Assembly: GCF_000330725.2 (NCBI RefSeq)
Contig: NZ_AMZY02000006.1
Span: 239,403-303,402 of the forward strand
From: Mariniradius saccharolyticus AK6
GTDB lineage: Bacteria > Bacteroidota > Bacteroidia > Cytophagales > Cyclobacteriaceae
Length of the DNA: 64,000 nucleotides
Direction of reading: 5' to 3'
Shown here: positions 1-9,087 of the stretch, piece by piece
Position numbering within the stretch: the first letter of the stretch is position 1
Layout of the letters: the number at the start of each line of letters is the position of its first letter
The notes under the pieces: generated by a model
Database searches by the model: none
What the model saw: only the letters and a program-made list of their open reading frames with translations
What the model was told of the DNA's origin: nothing
Translations under genes and position numbers: made by a program

Positions 1-94
1 CGACTACGAAGACGATGATGGCTCCGAGTAGTTTTGGACCGAAAACTTCCGCCCATTCCAAAAACTTCTTTAAGTAACCTGATGCTTCTTCCAT
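1..94 (-). CDS. Mechanosensitive ion channel (MscS-type), N-terminal fragment cut by window edge
   Basis: Only the first 31 codons are inside the window; the gene runs off the left end. The start ATG is at 94 and the peptide begins MEEASGYLKKFLEWAEVFGP, followed by KLLGAIIVFVV, the start of a membrane helix. A short amphipathic N-terminus leading into a G-P-K-L-(I/L)-G-A-hydrophobic stretch is how small MscS channels begin, so this is the best guess. No pore or beta domain is visible, so the call is tentative. Confidence 0.5.
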   Translation of the reverse strand, partial: MEEASGYLKKFLEWAEVFGPKLLGAIIVFVV

Positions 95-222
95 ATCAAA
101 AATATTTAGCGTGTTTGGTTGTATTTTGATTCTTGTAATTTATGAAGAATTTTCAACACAAAATCATGTGTAACGAGACCTCCTGTAATTATTGGCTAAA
201 AATTAGCAACCTTTTGAAGAAC

Positions 223-1080
223 CTATGATACAAGGCCTTTCAGCGGAACAAAGCACCATTGGCCTTGCTTCAGAACCATGAGTTCACGGAATCCAATTTC
301 CAATAGAAGCTTGACGGTCTGTTCAAATTCCTTGGTGATCTCCGAAGGGTGGTGGGCGTCTGAATTGAGGCAAACAGGGATATCCAATTCCCGCATGATT
401 TTCAGGCCAATGATTCCGGGATAGGGCTCTGAAGTGCGCTTTTTATAGATTCCCCGGGTATTGACTTCGACGATGACCTCGGATTTCTTCGCCAGCTGAA
501 GCGTTTCCGTAAGTCTGTCGCGATACCATCGATCAGCTTCATCAAAAAATGGAAACTTGCTGTTGTGCATCTTGATTTTGTCCACATGCCCAAGGATGGT
601 GGGCTTGTCTCTCTCCAGCATTTGGCAGGTCAGGGCAAAATAAGAACTGATTGCCTTTTGGACATTGCCTTCAAAAATCTCCCTGAGGCCTTTTTGGAAC
701 AGCTCGAGGGTGCCGTCAATTTCCCAAGGTTTTCCGTCTTCAAGCTCCTTGACGAAATGGACTGAACCGACCGTAAAATCCAATTTGCCCCTATCTGTCC
801 ATGATTTGATTTGCCGCGGCCACTTTTCCAAAAAGTCTACTTCCAGTCCCTTGTAGATTTCGATGCGGTCCGAATACTTGGACTTTACCGCTTCCAAATC
901 CCGGAGATACGCATCAAAATCCGCTTCCTTCATCGACCACGTCGTATCAAACGGCACCGGACTGTGGGAAGTGAAGCCCAGGCTCCCTATGTTTTGCCTG
1001 ATGGCTTCCTGGACATGCTCCTCCAATTCCCCCACGCCGTCGCAGTATTTGCAGTGGTGGTGGTAATTGGTCCAAGGCAT
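223..1080 (-). CDS. Histidinol-phosphatase, PHP family (HisJ/HisK type)
   Basis: A 285-residue PHP-domain phosphatase. In the histidine pathway this family hydrolyses L-histidinol phosphate to histidinol in the cytoplasm. Metal-binding PHP motifs appear in order: HHHCKYCDG at residues 7-15, TSHSP at 38-42, GLEVDF at 78-83, GSVHF at 105-109, GHVDK at 164-168, EVNTRG at 205-210 and NSDAHHP at 239-245. Length fits the family. No other his genes lie nearby; the S1/P1 nuclease gene starts 13 nt downstream of the stop side and has the same orientation, so they may share a transcript. Substrate assignment is by family, since PHP phosphatases also include related sugar or polyol phosphatases. Confidence 0.85.
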   Translation of the reverse strand: MPWTNYHHHCKYCDGVGELEEHVQEAIRQNIGSLGFTSHSPVPFDTTWSMKEADFDAYLRDLEAVKSKYSDRIEIYKGLEVDFLEKWPRQIKSWTDRGKLDFTVGSVHFVKELEDGKPWEIDGTLELFQKGLREIFEGNVQKAISSYFALTCQMLERDKPTILGHVDKIKMHNSKFPFFDEADRWYRDRLTETLQLAKKSEVIVEVNTRGIYKKRTSEPYPGIIGLKIMRELDIPVCLNSDAHHPSEITKEFEQTVKLLLEIGFRELMVLKQGQWCFVPLKGLVS

Positions 1081-1092
1081 ATGTGTGGGGTT

Positions 1093-1872
1093 CTAACCGT
1101 ATATTTCTTCCAAAACTTGCGCCAGACGAATGCCCGCCGCCGTGAGTCGCTCCTCTACGTGGTGGTAATGCTTATAGATGTACTCATACCCAATCCGCCC
1201 ATTTTCAGGAATGTCATACATGTCAGGTCTCATCGCGGCTGCTTCTTTCAGCCATTCCGGCGGACCTGCAGATTGGTATTGGGAGATTTTGGCCGGGGTG
1301 ATGCGTTTGTGGAGTTCTGTGGCGATTTCGGTGTAGCTCATCTTTTTGCCCTCGATCAGGTCAGAATCCCAAATCGCGTGGATGTTGGTCTCTTTGTTGA
1401 AAAACGTCACCTTGACGTCGTTTCCGCCACGGTCTCCCGGCTTGCCTACGTGGAATGGCTGGTGCAAATCACCGACGATATGGATCAGCATGCGGAGTTG
1501 GTCTCTTTCTTCCTCAGGGCTCAAGCCGCCTTTTTTGAGGGTTTCTTTGATCTTAAGAAAAGCGGTGTAGGCATCTCCCGCCGGTTCCTGCAATGCAGGA
1601 TCGTAGCTTCCGTCGGCTGTGGTGACCCAATGCCAAGTATTGGTATAGTCATATTTCCTGTCCGATCGGATATTGTCCATCCAGACCCCGACACCGGAAA
1701 TGGACTCCTGCTGCAGGATGGCCTCCACTTTTTTCACGGTCTTTGGTTTCATTTGCCATTCCGCCAATTTTCCGATCACATAGTGTCCGATAGGTCCCCA
1801 GGCAAAGGAATTGATCTGAAGGCCGAGCACCAGTAACAGGGTGAATCCGATTTGTTTGGTTTTAATGATCAT
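1093..1872 (-). CDS. Secreted S1/P1-type zinc nuclease
   Basis: A 259-residue exported nuclease that cleaves single-stranded DNA/RNA and may remove 3'-phosphates outside the cytoplasm. A signal peptide (residues 1-24, ending SFA) leaves Trp25 as the new N-terminus. This matters because the free Trp amino group is a zinc ligand in this family. All nine expected ligands are visible: W25, H30, D66, H81, H131, D135, H141, H165 and D169 (motifs WGPIGHY, HIVGDLHQPFH, IHAIWD). Probably scavenges extracellular nucleic acid for phosphate or nucleosides. Confidence 0.92.
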   Translation of the reverse strand: MIIKTKQIGFTLLLVLGLQINSFAWGPIGHYVIGKLAEWQMKPKTVKKVEAILQQESISGVGVWMDNIRSDRKYDYTNTWHWVTTADGSYDPALQEPAGDAYTAFLKIKETLKKGGLSPEEERDQLRMLIHIVGDLHQPFHVGKPGDRGGNDVKVTFFNKETNIHAIWDSDLIEGKKMSYTEIATELHKRITPAKISQYQSAGPPEWLKEAAAMRPDMYDIPENGRIGYEYIYKHYHHVEERLTAAGIRLAQVLEEIYG

Positions 1873-1905
1873 TACTTGTCTATCTTTTATTGAAAGAGAT
1901 ATGAG

Positions 1906-3093
1906 TCAATTTTTAAGTTCATTTACGGCAATGAAGGCCATCAAGCCCGAACCGATTTCCAAGGCTTCCTCATCGATATCGAAAGTCGGCGTATGTACTC
2001 CGGAGGTAATTCCTTTGGATTCGTTCCGTGTGCCGAGGCGGTAGAAGCAGCCGTCAATTTCTTGGGTATAGTAGGCAAAATCCTCCGCGGCCATCCAGAT
2101 GTCCAGGTCCAGAACATTGTCTTCTCCCAAATAATCGATCGCTGCCTGCTGGGCTTTTTCCGTCAAGGCATCGGCATTTTTGAGAAAAGGATAGCCCTTT
2201 CGGATTTCGAAATCGAGCTGTCCACCCATGCCTTCCACAATGCCATGGGCAATTTGCAGCATGTGTTGGTGGGCTTTGGCCCGCCAGTCTTCATTGAGGG
2301 TACGGAAGGTTCCCTGGATTTTTACCTCATTGGGAATGATATTGGTAGCACCGAGCGCTTCGACGCGGCCAAAGGACAAAACAGAAGGGATCTTGGGGGA
2401 GGCATTTCTGCTGACAACTTGCTGCAGGGCGACGATCATGTGTGAAGCGATCAATACCGGATCGACCAAAGTCTCTGGCATCGCACCGTGTCCACCTTTT
2501 CCCTTTACGGTTATATACAATTCATCGGCGCTTGCCATGTACATGCCCTTTCGAAAGCCGACTTTGCCAACAGGAATCATCGGCATGACGTGCTGTCCGA
2601 TTATTCCCGAGGGTTTGGGGTTTTCCAAGGCTTTGTCTTTGATCATCAGCGAAGCACCACCCGGGATCAATTCCTCTCCGGGTTGAAAAATGAGTTTTAC
2701 GGTTCCCTCAAATTCATCCCGGATCTCATGCAGAATTTTCGCCGCCCCCAGCAAGGAAGCGGTGTGTACATCATGCCCGCAGGCATGCATGACCCCATGG
2801 TTTTGGGATTTGTAGGAAACCTCGTTTTGTTCAATGATGGGAAGGGCGTCCATGTCGGCCCGAAGCGCGACGGTCTTTTTTCCGGGGTTTTTTCCCTCGA
2901 CCAAAGCGACCAAACCGGTTTCGGCCTTTTTTTCCAAATGGTTGATGCCAAAGGCACGAAGCTGCTTTTCTACAAAAGCAACCGTCTGGTATTCATGGAA
3001 TGATAGCTCAGGGTGGGCGTGGAGGTGTCGTCTCGCATCAATCGTCTCCTGCTTGATTTGCTGGGCTATGGTTTTGATTCTATTGATTACCAT
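1906..3093 (-). CDS. M20-family amidohydrolase (hippurate / IAA-amino-acid hydrolase type)
   Basis: A zinc peptidase/amidohydrolase that removes N-acyl groups from amino acids or small peptides. Motifs visible: HPELSFHEYQT near the N-terminus, RADMDALPI, HACGHDVHTASLLGAA (metal ligands), QPGEE (catalytic Glu) and AAEDFAYY near the C-terminus. The start at 3093 gives MVINRIKTIAQQIK and 395 residues. An upstream in-frame start at 3120 would overlap the preceding lipoprotein gene by 41 nt, so 3093 (14-nt overlap) is preferred. The overlap suggests translational coupling to that lipoprotein. No signal peptide, so probably cytoplasmic. Natural substrate is unknown. Confidence 0.9.
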   Translation of the reverse strand: MVINRIKTIAQQIKQETIDARRHLHAHPELSFHEYQTVAFVEKQLRAFGINHLEKKAETGLVALVEGKNPGKKTVALRADMDALPIIEQNEVSYKSQNHGVMHACGHDVHTASLLGAAKILHEIRDEFEGTVKLIFQPGEELIPGGASLMIKDKALENPKPSGIIGQHVMPMIPVGKVGFRKGMYMASADELYITVKGKGGHGAMPETLVDPVLIASHMIVALQQVVSRNASPKIPSVLSFGRVEALGATNIIPNEVKIQGTFRTLNEDWRAKAHQHMLQIAHGIVEGMGGQLDFEIRKGYPFLKNADALTEKAQQAAIDYLGEDNVLDLDIWMAAEDFAYYTQEIDGCFYRLGTRNESKGITSGVHTPTFDIDEEALEIGSGLMAFIAVNELKN

Positions 3094-3625
3094 CGATTGG
3101 CTTGACTTCTGGTACAACATATCCCTCTCTTACAAACCTATCCTGGATAATTCTGGCAGAAGGGAATTGGGGTTTGAGTTGGTGGTAAAATGACAGGGCT
3201 TCGATCCGGTTGGCAAACTTCCCGACTTTAATCAAGTAGCGGGGCTGTTGGTATTGCATGTCGGTCTTGAATTCGGGGAAATAGGTGAAAAGCTCGTTTC
3301 TGGTCTTGAATGCCAAATCCCTGTCCACTCCACTGAATACCAAAACCGTGAATCCGCTCCAATACATTTCCGCTTCGTTGGTTTGCTTCAAGCGATCCAA
3401 AGCAATTCCCAATTCCTCGTCCACCGCCAAAGAACCACTCGGCTTCACCTCTTCCTCCACGTCCTTGGCAAGCTGCTCTTCCAAATCAGGAAATGTGATT
3501 CGCGTTTCATCCAAACTTTCCGAATAGGAACCAAACTCATTGGCGGTTGCTGCGGGCTTTTTGAGCAGGCTGCAGGAACCCAATAAAATTACGGCTATGA
3601 AAGATAGAAGAAGTGGTCCTTTCAT
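3080..3625 (-). CDS. Lipoprotein with SPOR-like C-terminal domain
   Basis: Start chosen at 3625 (MKGPLLLSF), which lies just after the secA stop; the longer ATG at 3652 would overlap secA. The sequence has a lipoprotein signal ending LLGSCS, so it should be lipid-anchored. An acidic linker (residues about 30-80) follows, then a region with the pattern YWSGFTVLVFSG...FPEF...PRYLIKVGKFANRIEALSFYHQLKPQFPSARIIQD. That pattern resembles a SPOR fold (repeated beta-alpha units that bind denuded peptidoglycan). SPOR similarity is inferred from pattern, not from a search. Lies between secA and the M20 hydrolase gene, same strand, tightly packed. Confidence 0.7.
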   Translation of the reverse strand: MKGPLLLSFIAVILLGSCSLLKKPAATANEFGSYSESLDETRITFPDLEEQLAKDVEEEVKPSGSLAVDEELGIALDRLKQTNEAEMYWSGFTVLVFSGVDRDLAFKTRNELFTYFPEFKTDMQYQQPRYLIKVGKFANRIEALSFYHQLKPQFPSARIIQDRFVREGYVVPEVKPIDGNQ

Positions 3626-3635
3626 GATGTTTTTG

Positions 3636-6600
3636 TTAATGTTCGAGGACAACGCATTTGCCGGCAGCTACATCTTGCTCGACGCTTTTAAACTTCACGT
3701 CCTTGAGAACCTTGCCATCCGGATATTGTACCGACACTTTGTCGTTGCGTCCATATGAGCGTTCAGATTTTCTTGGTGCCACGATTTGCGGAGGCGCAGT
3801 CCTGTTTGCGACCGCGGCTGCCGCCTGCCTTGCTGCACCTGGATTGAGAGTGCTGTGGACTTCTTCCTTGGAAGTCTGGATTTTGGGCTCTTCCCTTCTC
3901 GGTGCCTGCGCTGCCTTTACTTGGCTTGGATCTTGGGCAGGCAGATCTGCCTTGGAAATGAATGAAATCGTGTCCTCATTGAGCTTGCCTACAAAGCGCT
4001 TAAACATCTCGAAGGCTTCGAATTTGTAGATCAACAGCGGATCCTTCTGCTCATAGACGGCATTTTGAACCGACTGCTTCAGGTCGTCCATATCGCGAAG
4101 GTGTTCCTTCCAGTTCTGGTCAATAATCGCCAAAGTCACATTCTTCTCAATCGCCCGGATCAAGTCCCTGCCTTCGTTTTGGACGGTGGATTCGAGGTTG
4201 ATGACTACGCCGATTTGCTTGAAATTATCGGTAATGGGTACCATGATCTCTTTTACCGTAGCGCCTCTTTGGGTATACACATCCCTGAGGACAGGGAGCG
4301 CTTTTTGGAGGATTCGCTGGTTCTTGTTGGTATAATGCGCATAGGCCGCGTCAAACAACTGCTGCGTCAGCACGTTGGCCTCTTTGGTTTTCAATTCATC
4401 CTCCGTGAATGGATGGTCGATACCCAAGGAACTGTAAATATTGACCCTGAGGTTGTCGGCATCCAAGGTGGACTTGCCCATGGTGACCAGGTCAAAGGCA
4501 ACATCGTACATGACATTGAGGATGTCGAGCTCGAGTCGCTCACCCTTGAGGGCATTTCTACGACGGCGGTACACGACTTCCCTTTGGGAGTTCATCACGT
4601 CATCGTACTCCAAGAGACGCTTCCGGACACCAAAGTTGTTTTCCTCGACTTTTTTCTGTGCCCGCTCGATGGACTTGGTAATCATGGAGTGCTGGATCAC
4701 TTCGCCCTCTTCCAATCCCATCCTATCCATCAACTTGGCTATCCTATCGGAGCCAAACAAACGCATCAGGTTGTCTTCCAAGGAAACAAAGAACTGTGAG
4801 GAACCTACGTCTCCTTGACGACCGGAACGACCTCTCAGCTGCCTGTCCACACGTCTGGATTCGTGTCTTTCCGTACCGATAATCGCCAATCCACCTGCTT
4901 TTCTGGATTCGGGCGTCAACTTGATATCCGTACCACGACCAGCCATGTTGGTGGCGATGGTGACCGTCCCTGCCTTACCCGCTTCGGCTACGATATCAGC
5001 TTCACGGGCATGCTGCTTGGCGTTCAATACTTGATGCGGAATCTTCCTCAACGTTAGCATTCGGCTGAGTACTTCCGATATTTCAACCGAAGTCGTACCT
5101 ACTAGTACTGGTCTGCCAGCATCCGTCAGTTCCTTGATTTCGTCAGCGACGGCGTTGAACTTCTCGCGGACGGTTTTGTAGACTTTGTCTTCCTTGTCCT
5201 TTCTGATGATTGGCCTATTGGTTGGGATGACCACCACGTCCAACTTGTAAATCGTCCAAAACTCACCCGCTTCGGTCTCTGCGGTACCGGTCATACCGGC
5301 AAGTTTGTGGTACATTCTAAAGTAGTTCTGTAAGGTAATCGTCGCATAGGTCTGGGTCGCGTCTTCGACTTTAACGTTTTCCTTCGCTTCGATCGCTTGG
5401 TGGAGACCATCGGAATACCTTCTTCCCTCCATCACGCGGCCTGTCTGTTCGTCGACGATTTTCACTTTTCCATCCACAATGATGTACTCGGTGTCCTTCT
5501 CAAACATGCAATAAGCCTTCAGCAATTGGTTGACCGTATGGATACGCTGCGCCTTGACTCCATAGTCTTTGATGATTTCCTCCTTGCGGATCAGCTTTTC
5601 GGTATCATCGATGCTGGTATCTTTTTCCAACTCAGCCACCACAGTACCGATATCCGGCAGGATGAAGAAGTTGGGATTCTCGTTTTTCTGGGTGATGACC
5701 TCGATGCCGTTGTCGGTTAGCTCGACGGTATTGGTTTTTTCGTCAATGGTAAACAACAAGGGTTGGTCAGCCTCAGGCATCATCCGCTTGTTGTCTTGGA
5801 GGTAGTAGTTTTCTGTTTTTTGAAGAATGACCTTGATACCCGGTTCAGAGAGATACTTGATCAATGGCTTGTATTTCGGCATACCGCGATAAGCACGGAA
5901 AAGCGGCAAACCTGCCTCTTTTTCATTGCCTTCCTGGATGAGTTTCTTGGCGGTGTTGAGGTAGCCCTGTACGAGCTTACGCTGCTCGTCAACCAAGGTC
6001 GAAACCCTCGGTTTCATATCCATAAACTCGTGTTGGTCGCCACGGGGAACCGGACCGGAAATGATCAAAGGCGTCCGCGCATCATCAATCAGAACCGAGT
6101 CCACTTCGTCAATCATCGCGTAGTGGTGCTTACCTTGTACAAGGTCATTGGCGTCACGGGCCATATTGTCCCGGAGGTAATCGAAGCCAAACTCGTTGTT
6201 GGTACCATAGACGATATCGGAGGCATAAGCTTTCCTGCGGAGATCGGAGTTTGGCGGGTACTTGTCGATACAGTCGACAGTAAGGCCATGGAACTCAAAA
6301 AGCGGGGCGTTCCATTCGGAGTCCCTTTTGGCGAGGTAATCGTTGACGGTGACGATATGGACACCGCGGCCTGAAAGCGCATTGAGGTAGGCTGGCAGGG
6401 TGGAAACGAGCGTTTTACCCTCACCTGTGGCCATCTCGGCGATTTTTCCCTTGTGGAGTACCATACCACCGATGAGCTGTACGTCGTAGTGGACCATGTC
6501 CCAAACCACTTCGTTGCCGGCGGCGATCCACTTGTTGTGCCAAATGGCATCTTCTCCCTGGATCTCGATATTTGGTTTTTTGGCAGCGAGTTCGCGGTCA

Positions 6601-7016
6601 CGCAAGGTTGCCTTGACCACCAATTTGCCGTTTTCCTTGAACCTCCTTGCCGTTTCCTTGACAATGGCAAAGGCATCCACCATCACTTTGTCAAGTGCGA
6701 GTTCCAAAGCCTCGTCTCTGGATTTTTCCGTTTTGTCTATTTCTGTGAAAAGGGCATCCTTTTCATGGACCTTCTCCGGTGCAAGGGCAGCAATCTGTGC
6801 GCGGATGCCTGCAATTTTCTCGTCGATTGACTTGAGGTCCGCGTCGATGATAGCCTTGATTTCGACTGTTTTTGCCCTTAGTTGCTCGTCATTCAGACTT
6901 TTGAGTTTCTCGAAAGCCTGATTGATCAAAGCTACTTTTGGACTGAATTCCTTGACATCTCTTTCCGACTTGGTTCCGAATATTTTTGCCAATCCCTTGG
7001 CGACAAATTCTAACAT
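3636..7016 (-). CDS. secA: Preprotein translocase ATPase SecA
   Basis: The 1126-residue motor that drives preproteins through SecYEG. Seen in order: DEAD-motor Walker A MATGEGKT (residues 195-202), Walker B region IDEVDSVLIDDARTPLIISG, GTAETEAGEFW, second motor TSVEISEVLSR, NMAGRGTDIKL and the RQLRGRSGRQGDVGSSQFFVSLED block. It is longer than the roughly 900-residue proteobacterial enzyme because of insertions near residues 60-100 and 330-460, which is usual in Bacteroidota. The C-terminus lacks the cysteine zinc motif (CxCxSGKKYKxCC type). Instead it ends in an Ala/Arg-rich linker plus a small basic beta-like tail (SVQYPDGKVLKDVKF). First gene of a run with the lipoprotein and M20 genes. Confidence 0.98.
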   Translation of the reverse strand: MLEFVAKGLAKIFGTKSERDVKEFSPKVALINQAFEKLKSLNDEQLRAKTVEIKAIIDADLKSIDEKIAGIRAQIAALAPEKVHEKDALFTEIDKTEKSRDEALELALDKVMVDAFAIVKETARRFKENGKLVVKATLRDRELAAKKPNIEIQGEDAIWHNKWIAAGNEVVWDMVHYDVQLIGGMVLHKGKIAEMATGEGKTLVSTLPAYLNALSGRGVHIVTVNDYLAKRDSEWNAPLFEFHGLTVDCIDKYPPNSDLRRKAYASDIVYGTNNEFGFDYLRDNMARDANDLVQGKHHYAMIDEVDSVLIDDARTPLIISGPVPRGDQHEFMDMKPRVSTLVDEQRKLVQGYLNTAKKLIQEGNEKEAGLPLFRAYRGMPKYKPLIKYLSEPGIKVILQKTENYYLQDNKRMMPEADQPLLFTIDEKTNTVELTDNGIEVITQKNENPNFFILPDIGTVVAELEKDTSIDDTEKLIRKEEIIKDYGVKAQRIHTVNQLLKAYCMFEKDTEYIIVDGKVKIVDEQTGRVMEGRRYSDGLHQAIEAKENVKVEDATQTYATITLQNYFRMYHKLAGMTGTAETEAGEFWTIYKLDVVVIPTNRPIIRKDKEDKVYKTVREKFNAVADEIKELTDAGRPVLVGTTSVEISEVLSRMLTLRKIPHQVLNAKQHAREADIVAEAGKAGTVTIATNMAGRGTDIKLTPESRKAGGLAIIGTERHESRRVDRQLRGRSGRQGDVGSSQFFVSLEDNLMRLFGSDRIAKLMDRMGLEEGEVIQHSMITKSIERAQKKVEENNFGVRKRLLEYDDVMNSQREVVYRRRRNALKGERLELDILNVMYDVAFDLVTMGKSTLDADNLRVNIYSSLGIDHPFTEDELKTKEANVLTQQLFDAAYAHYTNKNQRILQKALPVLRDVYTQRGATVKEIMVPITDNFKQIGVVINLESTVQNEGRDLIRAIEKNVTLAIIDQNWKEHLRDMDDLKQSVQNAVYEQKDPLLIYKFEAFEMFKRFVGKLNEDTISFISKADLPAQDPSQVKAAQAPRREEPKIQTSKEEVHSTLNPGAARQAAAAVANRTAPPQIVAPRKSERSYGRNDKVSVQYPDGKVLKDVKFKSVEQDVAAGKCVVLEH

Positions 7017-7179
7017 AATTTCTGTCTAGCTAATGCGGGCCTAAAATTACGCCCTTTTTATGAATAATTAGGAATCGAATCCCGGCTTCCCGTCTATCAA
7101 ATCCTGACTGGAAAACCTGTTCCAAATACTGAATGCAATCGAATGTAACCGATCACAGCTAACCGGTACTGCCAACTGA

Positions 7180-7956
7180 TCACTGCACGCTGATTTTCCC
7201 CTCAAACACTTGCTCTGCAGGACCGATCAGCAGGATATCAGTGAAGCTCCCGTCCGCCGCTTTTGTAAATCTCACACGGAGATTTCCCCCGGGGGTTTTG
7301 ATGTTGACCTCATTGAGTTGGTTTTGGAAGCCATAGACCAAGGCGCAAGCAGTCACGCCCGTGCCACAGGAAAGTGTCTCGTTTTCCACACCCCGTTCGT
7401 AGGTCCTGACATATAGCTCGTCTTCCGAAAGCGGTGTGATGAAATTGACATTGGTGCCGCCCGGGGCATACTCACTGGAAAACCTGATCTTCCTTCCTTC
7501 TTCAAACACGGGATAATCCGCCACATTCTCGACGTAGCGGACATGGTGCGGAGAGCCGGTGTTGACAAAGAAATCTACGCCAGCATTGCTGAGGCTAAGG
7601 ACGTCCCGCATGCCCAATTCCACCCAATCGCCGGCCACGCGTGCATCATGGGCGCCATCGATGGCCCAAAAGGAAGTACGCTGATCGATGATCCCAAGAA
7701 ACTTCGAGAAAGCAACCGCACAGCGCGCCCCATTGCCGCACATGCTTTGTGAGCCGTCTGCATTGAAATATATCATCTCGAAGTCGTAGCCTTGCTTGTT
7801 TCGGATCAGGATCAGCCCGTCCGCGCCGATGCCAAACCTCCGGTCGCAGAGGCGCTGCACCAAGGCAAGATCCCGTTCGGGGAAGGCTTCGGACCGATCG
7901 TCGATCATGACAAAATCATTTCCGGTACCTTGGTATTTGTAGAAAGTAATTTCCAT
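7180..7956 (-). CDS. dapF: Diaminopimelate epimerase
   Basis: Cytoplasmic PLP-independent racemase that converts LL- to meso-diaminopimelate for lysine and peptidoglycan. Start set at 7956 (MEITFYKYQGTGNDFVMIDD), where the family normally begins; an upstream ATG at 8025 adds 23 residues that look non-homologous. Catalytic cysteines: MCGNGARCAV in the first half and LSCGTGVTACAL in the second. 258 residues, normal length. Separated from secA by 163 nt with no obvious feature. Confidence 0.97.
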   Translation of the reverse strand: MEITFYKYQGTGNDFVMIDDRSEAFPERDLALVQRLCDRRFGIGADGLILIRNKQGYDFEMIYFNADGSQSMCGNGARCAVAFSKFLGIIDQRTSFWAIDGAHDARVAGDWVELGMRDVLSLSNAGVDFFVNTGSPHHVRYVENVADYPVFEEGRKIRFSSEYAPGGTNVNFITPLSEDELYVRTYERGVENETLSCGTGVTACALVYGFQNQLNEVNIKTPGGNLRVRFTKAADGSFTDILLIGPAEQVFEGKISVQ

Positions 7957-8138
7957 GTGAAAACCTTGTTGCGGCAGGTTTTTTCTTTTTTCAAAAACCA
8001 AACCAACAATTTGACTGTTCTGCAAACATAACCAAGTTGTCAGGAAATAGGACGTTCTGTCCGACTTTCCGTTTCATAATGTGGACGATTTGGTTAACTT
8101 GAGCCTCTTTCCATTTTAAACACAAGAACTACAAACCC

Positions 8139-8909
8139 ATGAAAAAGAAATCTTTTGACCCGAATAGAAGGAAATTTTTGGACCAAGGCGCCAAGGCTAC
8201 CTTGGCTTTGGGGATAGGTGCGGGATTGATTGGACTTCCATCGGTTTCGGCTTTTGCCAATCAACCAAGGAGAAGTCCGAAGTTCCTCGCCCAAACGGGA
8301 TTTGCGCAGACGCCTTTGGCATATGCCTACAATGCCCTTGAGCCGCATATAGATGCCATGACCATGGAAATTCACTATACCAAGCATGCCGCAGCCTACG
8401 CCAACAACCTGAAAGATGCAGCGCGCGACGAAAAGGTGGATACCAGCAAGCCGTTGGAGGACGTGATGAAGAACATTTCCAAATACTCCGTCAAGATGCG
8501 GAACAATGGGGGCGGCCATTACAACCACGAGTTGTTTTGGAAAATCATGTCGCCCAAAGGTGGAGGCGAGCCCGCAGGGGACTTGGCAAAGGCCATTGCT
8601 GCTGATTTCGGTTCATTCGCGGCATTCAAGACCAAGTTTGAAGATGCAGCCAAGGCCCGCTTCGGCTCAGGATGGGCCTGGCTCTCAGTCGATGCCAACA
8701 AGAAGCTGGTGGTAAGCTCTACACCCAACCAAGACAATCCCCTGATGGACGTGGCCGATGTGAAGGGCACGCCGATATTGGGCTTGGACGTATGGGAACA
8801 TGCCTATTACCTCAAATACCAAAACAGAAGGCCCGACTACATCACGGCATTTTGGAATCTCGTGGATTGGAACGCGGTGGCGGAGAGGTATAAGATGGCG
8901 GTCAAGTAG
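8139..8909 (+). CDS. Fe/Mn superoxide dismutase with Tat-type export signal
   Basis: Dismutates superoxide to O2 and H2O2. The first ~40 residues are unusual for a cytoplasmic SOD: DPNRRKFLDQGAK (twin arginine at 10-11), a hydrophobic stretch ALGIGAGLIGLPS and an SAFA cleavage site, so folded export through Tat is likely. The catalytic part has AYAYNALEPHID, the His at HYTKHAAAYANNL, NNGGGHYNHELFW, GSGWAWLS and GLDVWEHAYYLKYQNRRPDY, which covers the four metal ligands (His, His, Asp, His). Total 256 residues equals a normal ~200-residue SOD plus leader. Works logically with KatG further along, though katG is not linked. Confidence 0.95.
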   Translation: MKKKSFDPNRRKFLDQGAKATLALGIGAGLIGLPSVSAFANQPRRSPKFLAQTGFAQTPLAYAYNALEPHIDAMTMEIHYTKHAAAYANNLKDAARDEKVDTSKPLEDVMKNISKYSVKMRNNGGGHYNHELFWKIMSPKGGGEPAGDLAKAIAADFGSFAAFKTKFEDAAKARFGSGWAWLSVDANKKLVVSSTPNQDNPLMDVADVKGTPILGLDVWEHAYYLKYQNRRPDYITAFWNLVDWNAVAERYKMAVK

Positions 8910-8914
8910 GAAGT

Positions 8915-9000
8915 ACGAGGGTTGGAGGTACGAAGTACGAAGTACAAAGAACCAAGTAGGAAGGAACTTTAAGGCTTTGGAGTCTCCCTTCCCTCAAGGG
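8915..9000. repeat. Low-complexity TACGAAGTAC-type intergenic repeat
   Basis: The gap after the SOD gene holds overlapping copies of a short motif: TTGGAGGTACGAAGTACGAA followed by GTACAAAG. A second, weaker copy lies at about 9565-9590 (AAATACGAAGTACGATGTACC) after the next gene. The repeats have no open frame and sit only in intergenic DNA, on both sides of the MazG-like gene. Confidence 0.6.
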
Positions 9001-9031
9001 AAGGCGGAGAGGATAGAATAGAAATTTCAGA

Positions 9032-9066
9032 AAAAACGGGGCGGATTCGTCCCGTTTTTGTTTTTT
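9032..9066 (+). terminator. Rho-independent terminator downstream of SOD
   Basis: ACGGG at 9036-9040 pairs with CCCGT at 9051-9055, flanked by A5 and T5 runs that extend the stem, and a T-tract follows to 9067. It separates the SOD gene from the gene starting at 9088. Confidence 0.75.
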
Positions 9067-9087
9067 TAGGGGAAAATAAGACAAGCC

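Noticed and set aside
811..1836. 341-codon plus-strand frame across the histidinol phosphatase and nuclease genes
   Set aside because: It spans two genes with clear family motifs on the other strand and its product is Arg/Phe-rich without any recognisable domain, so it is a shadow frame.
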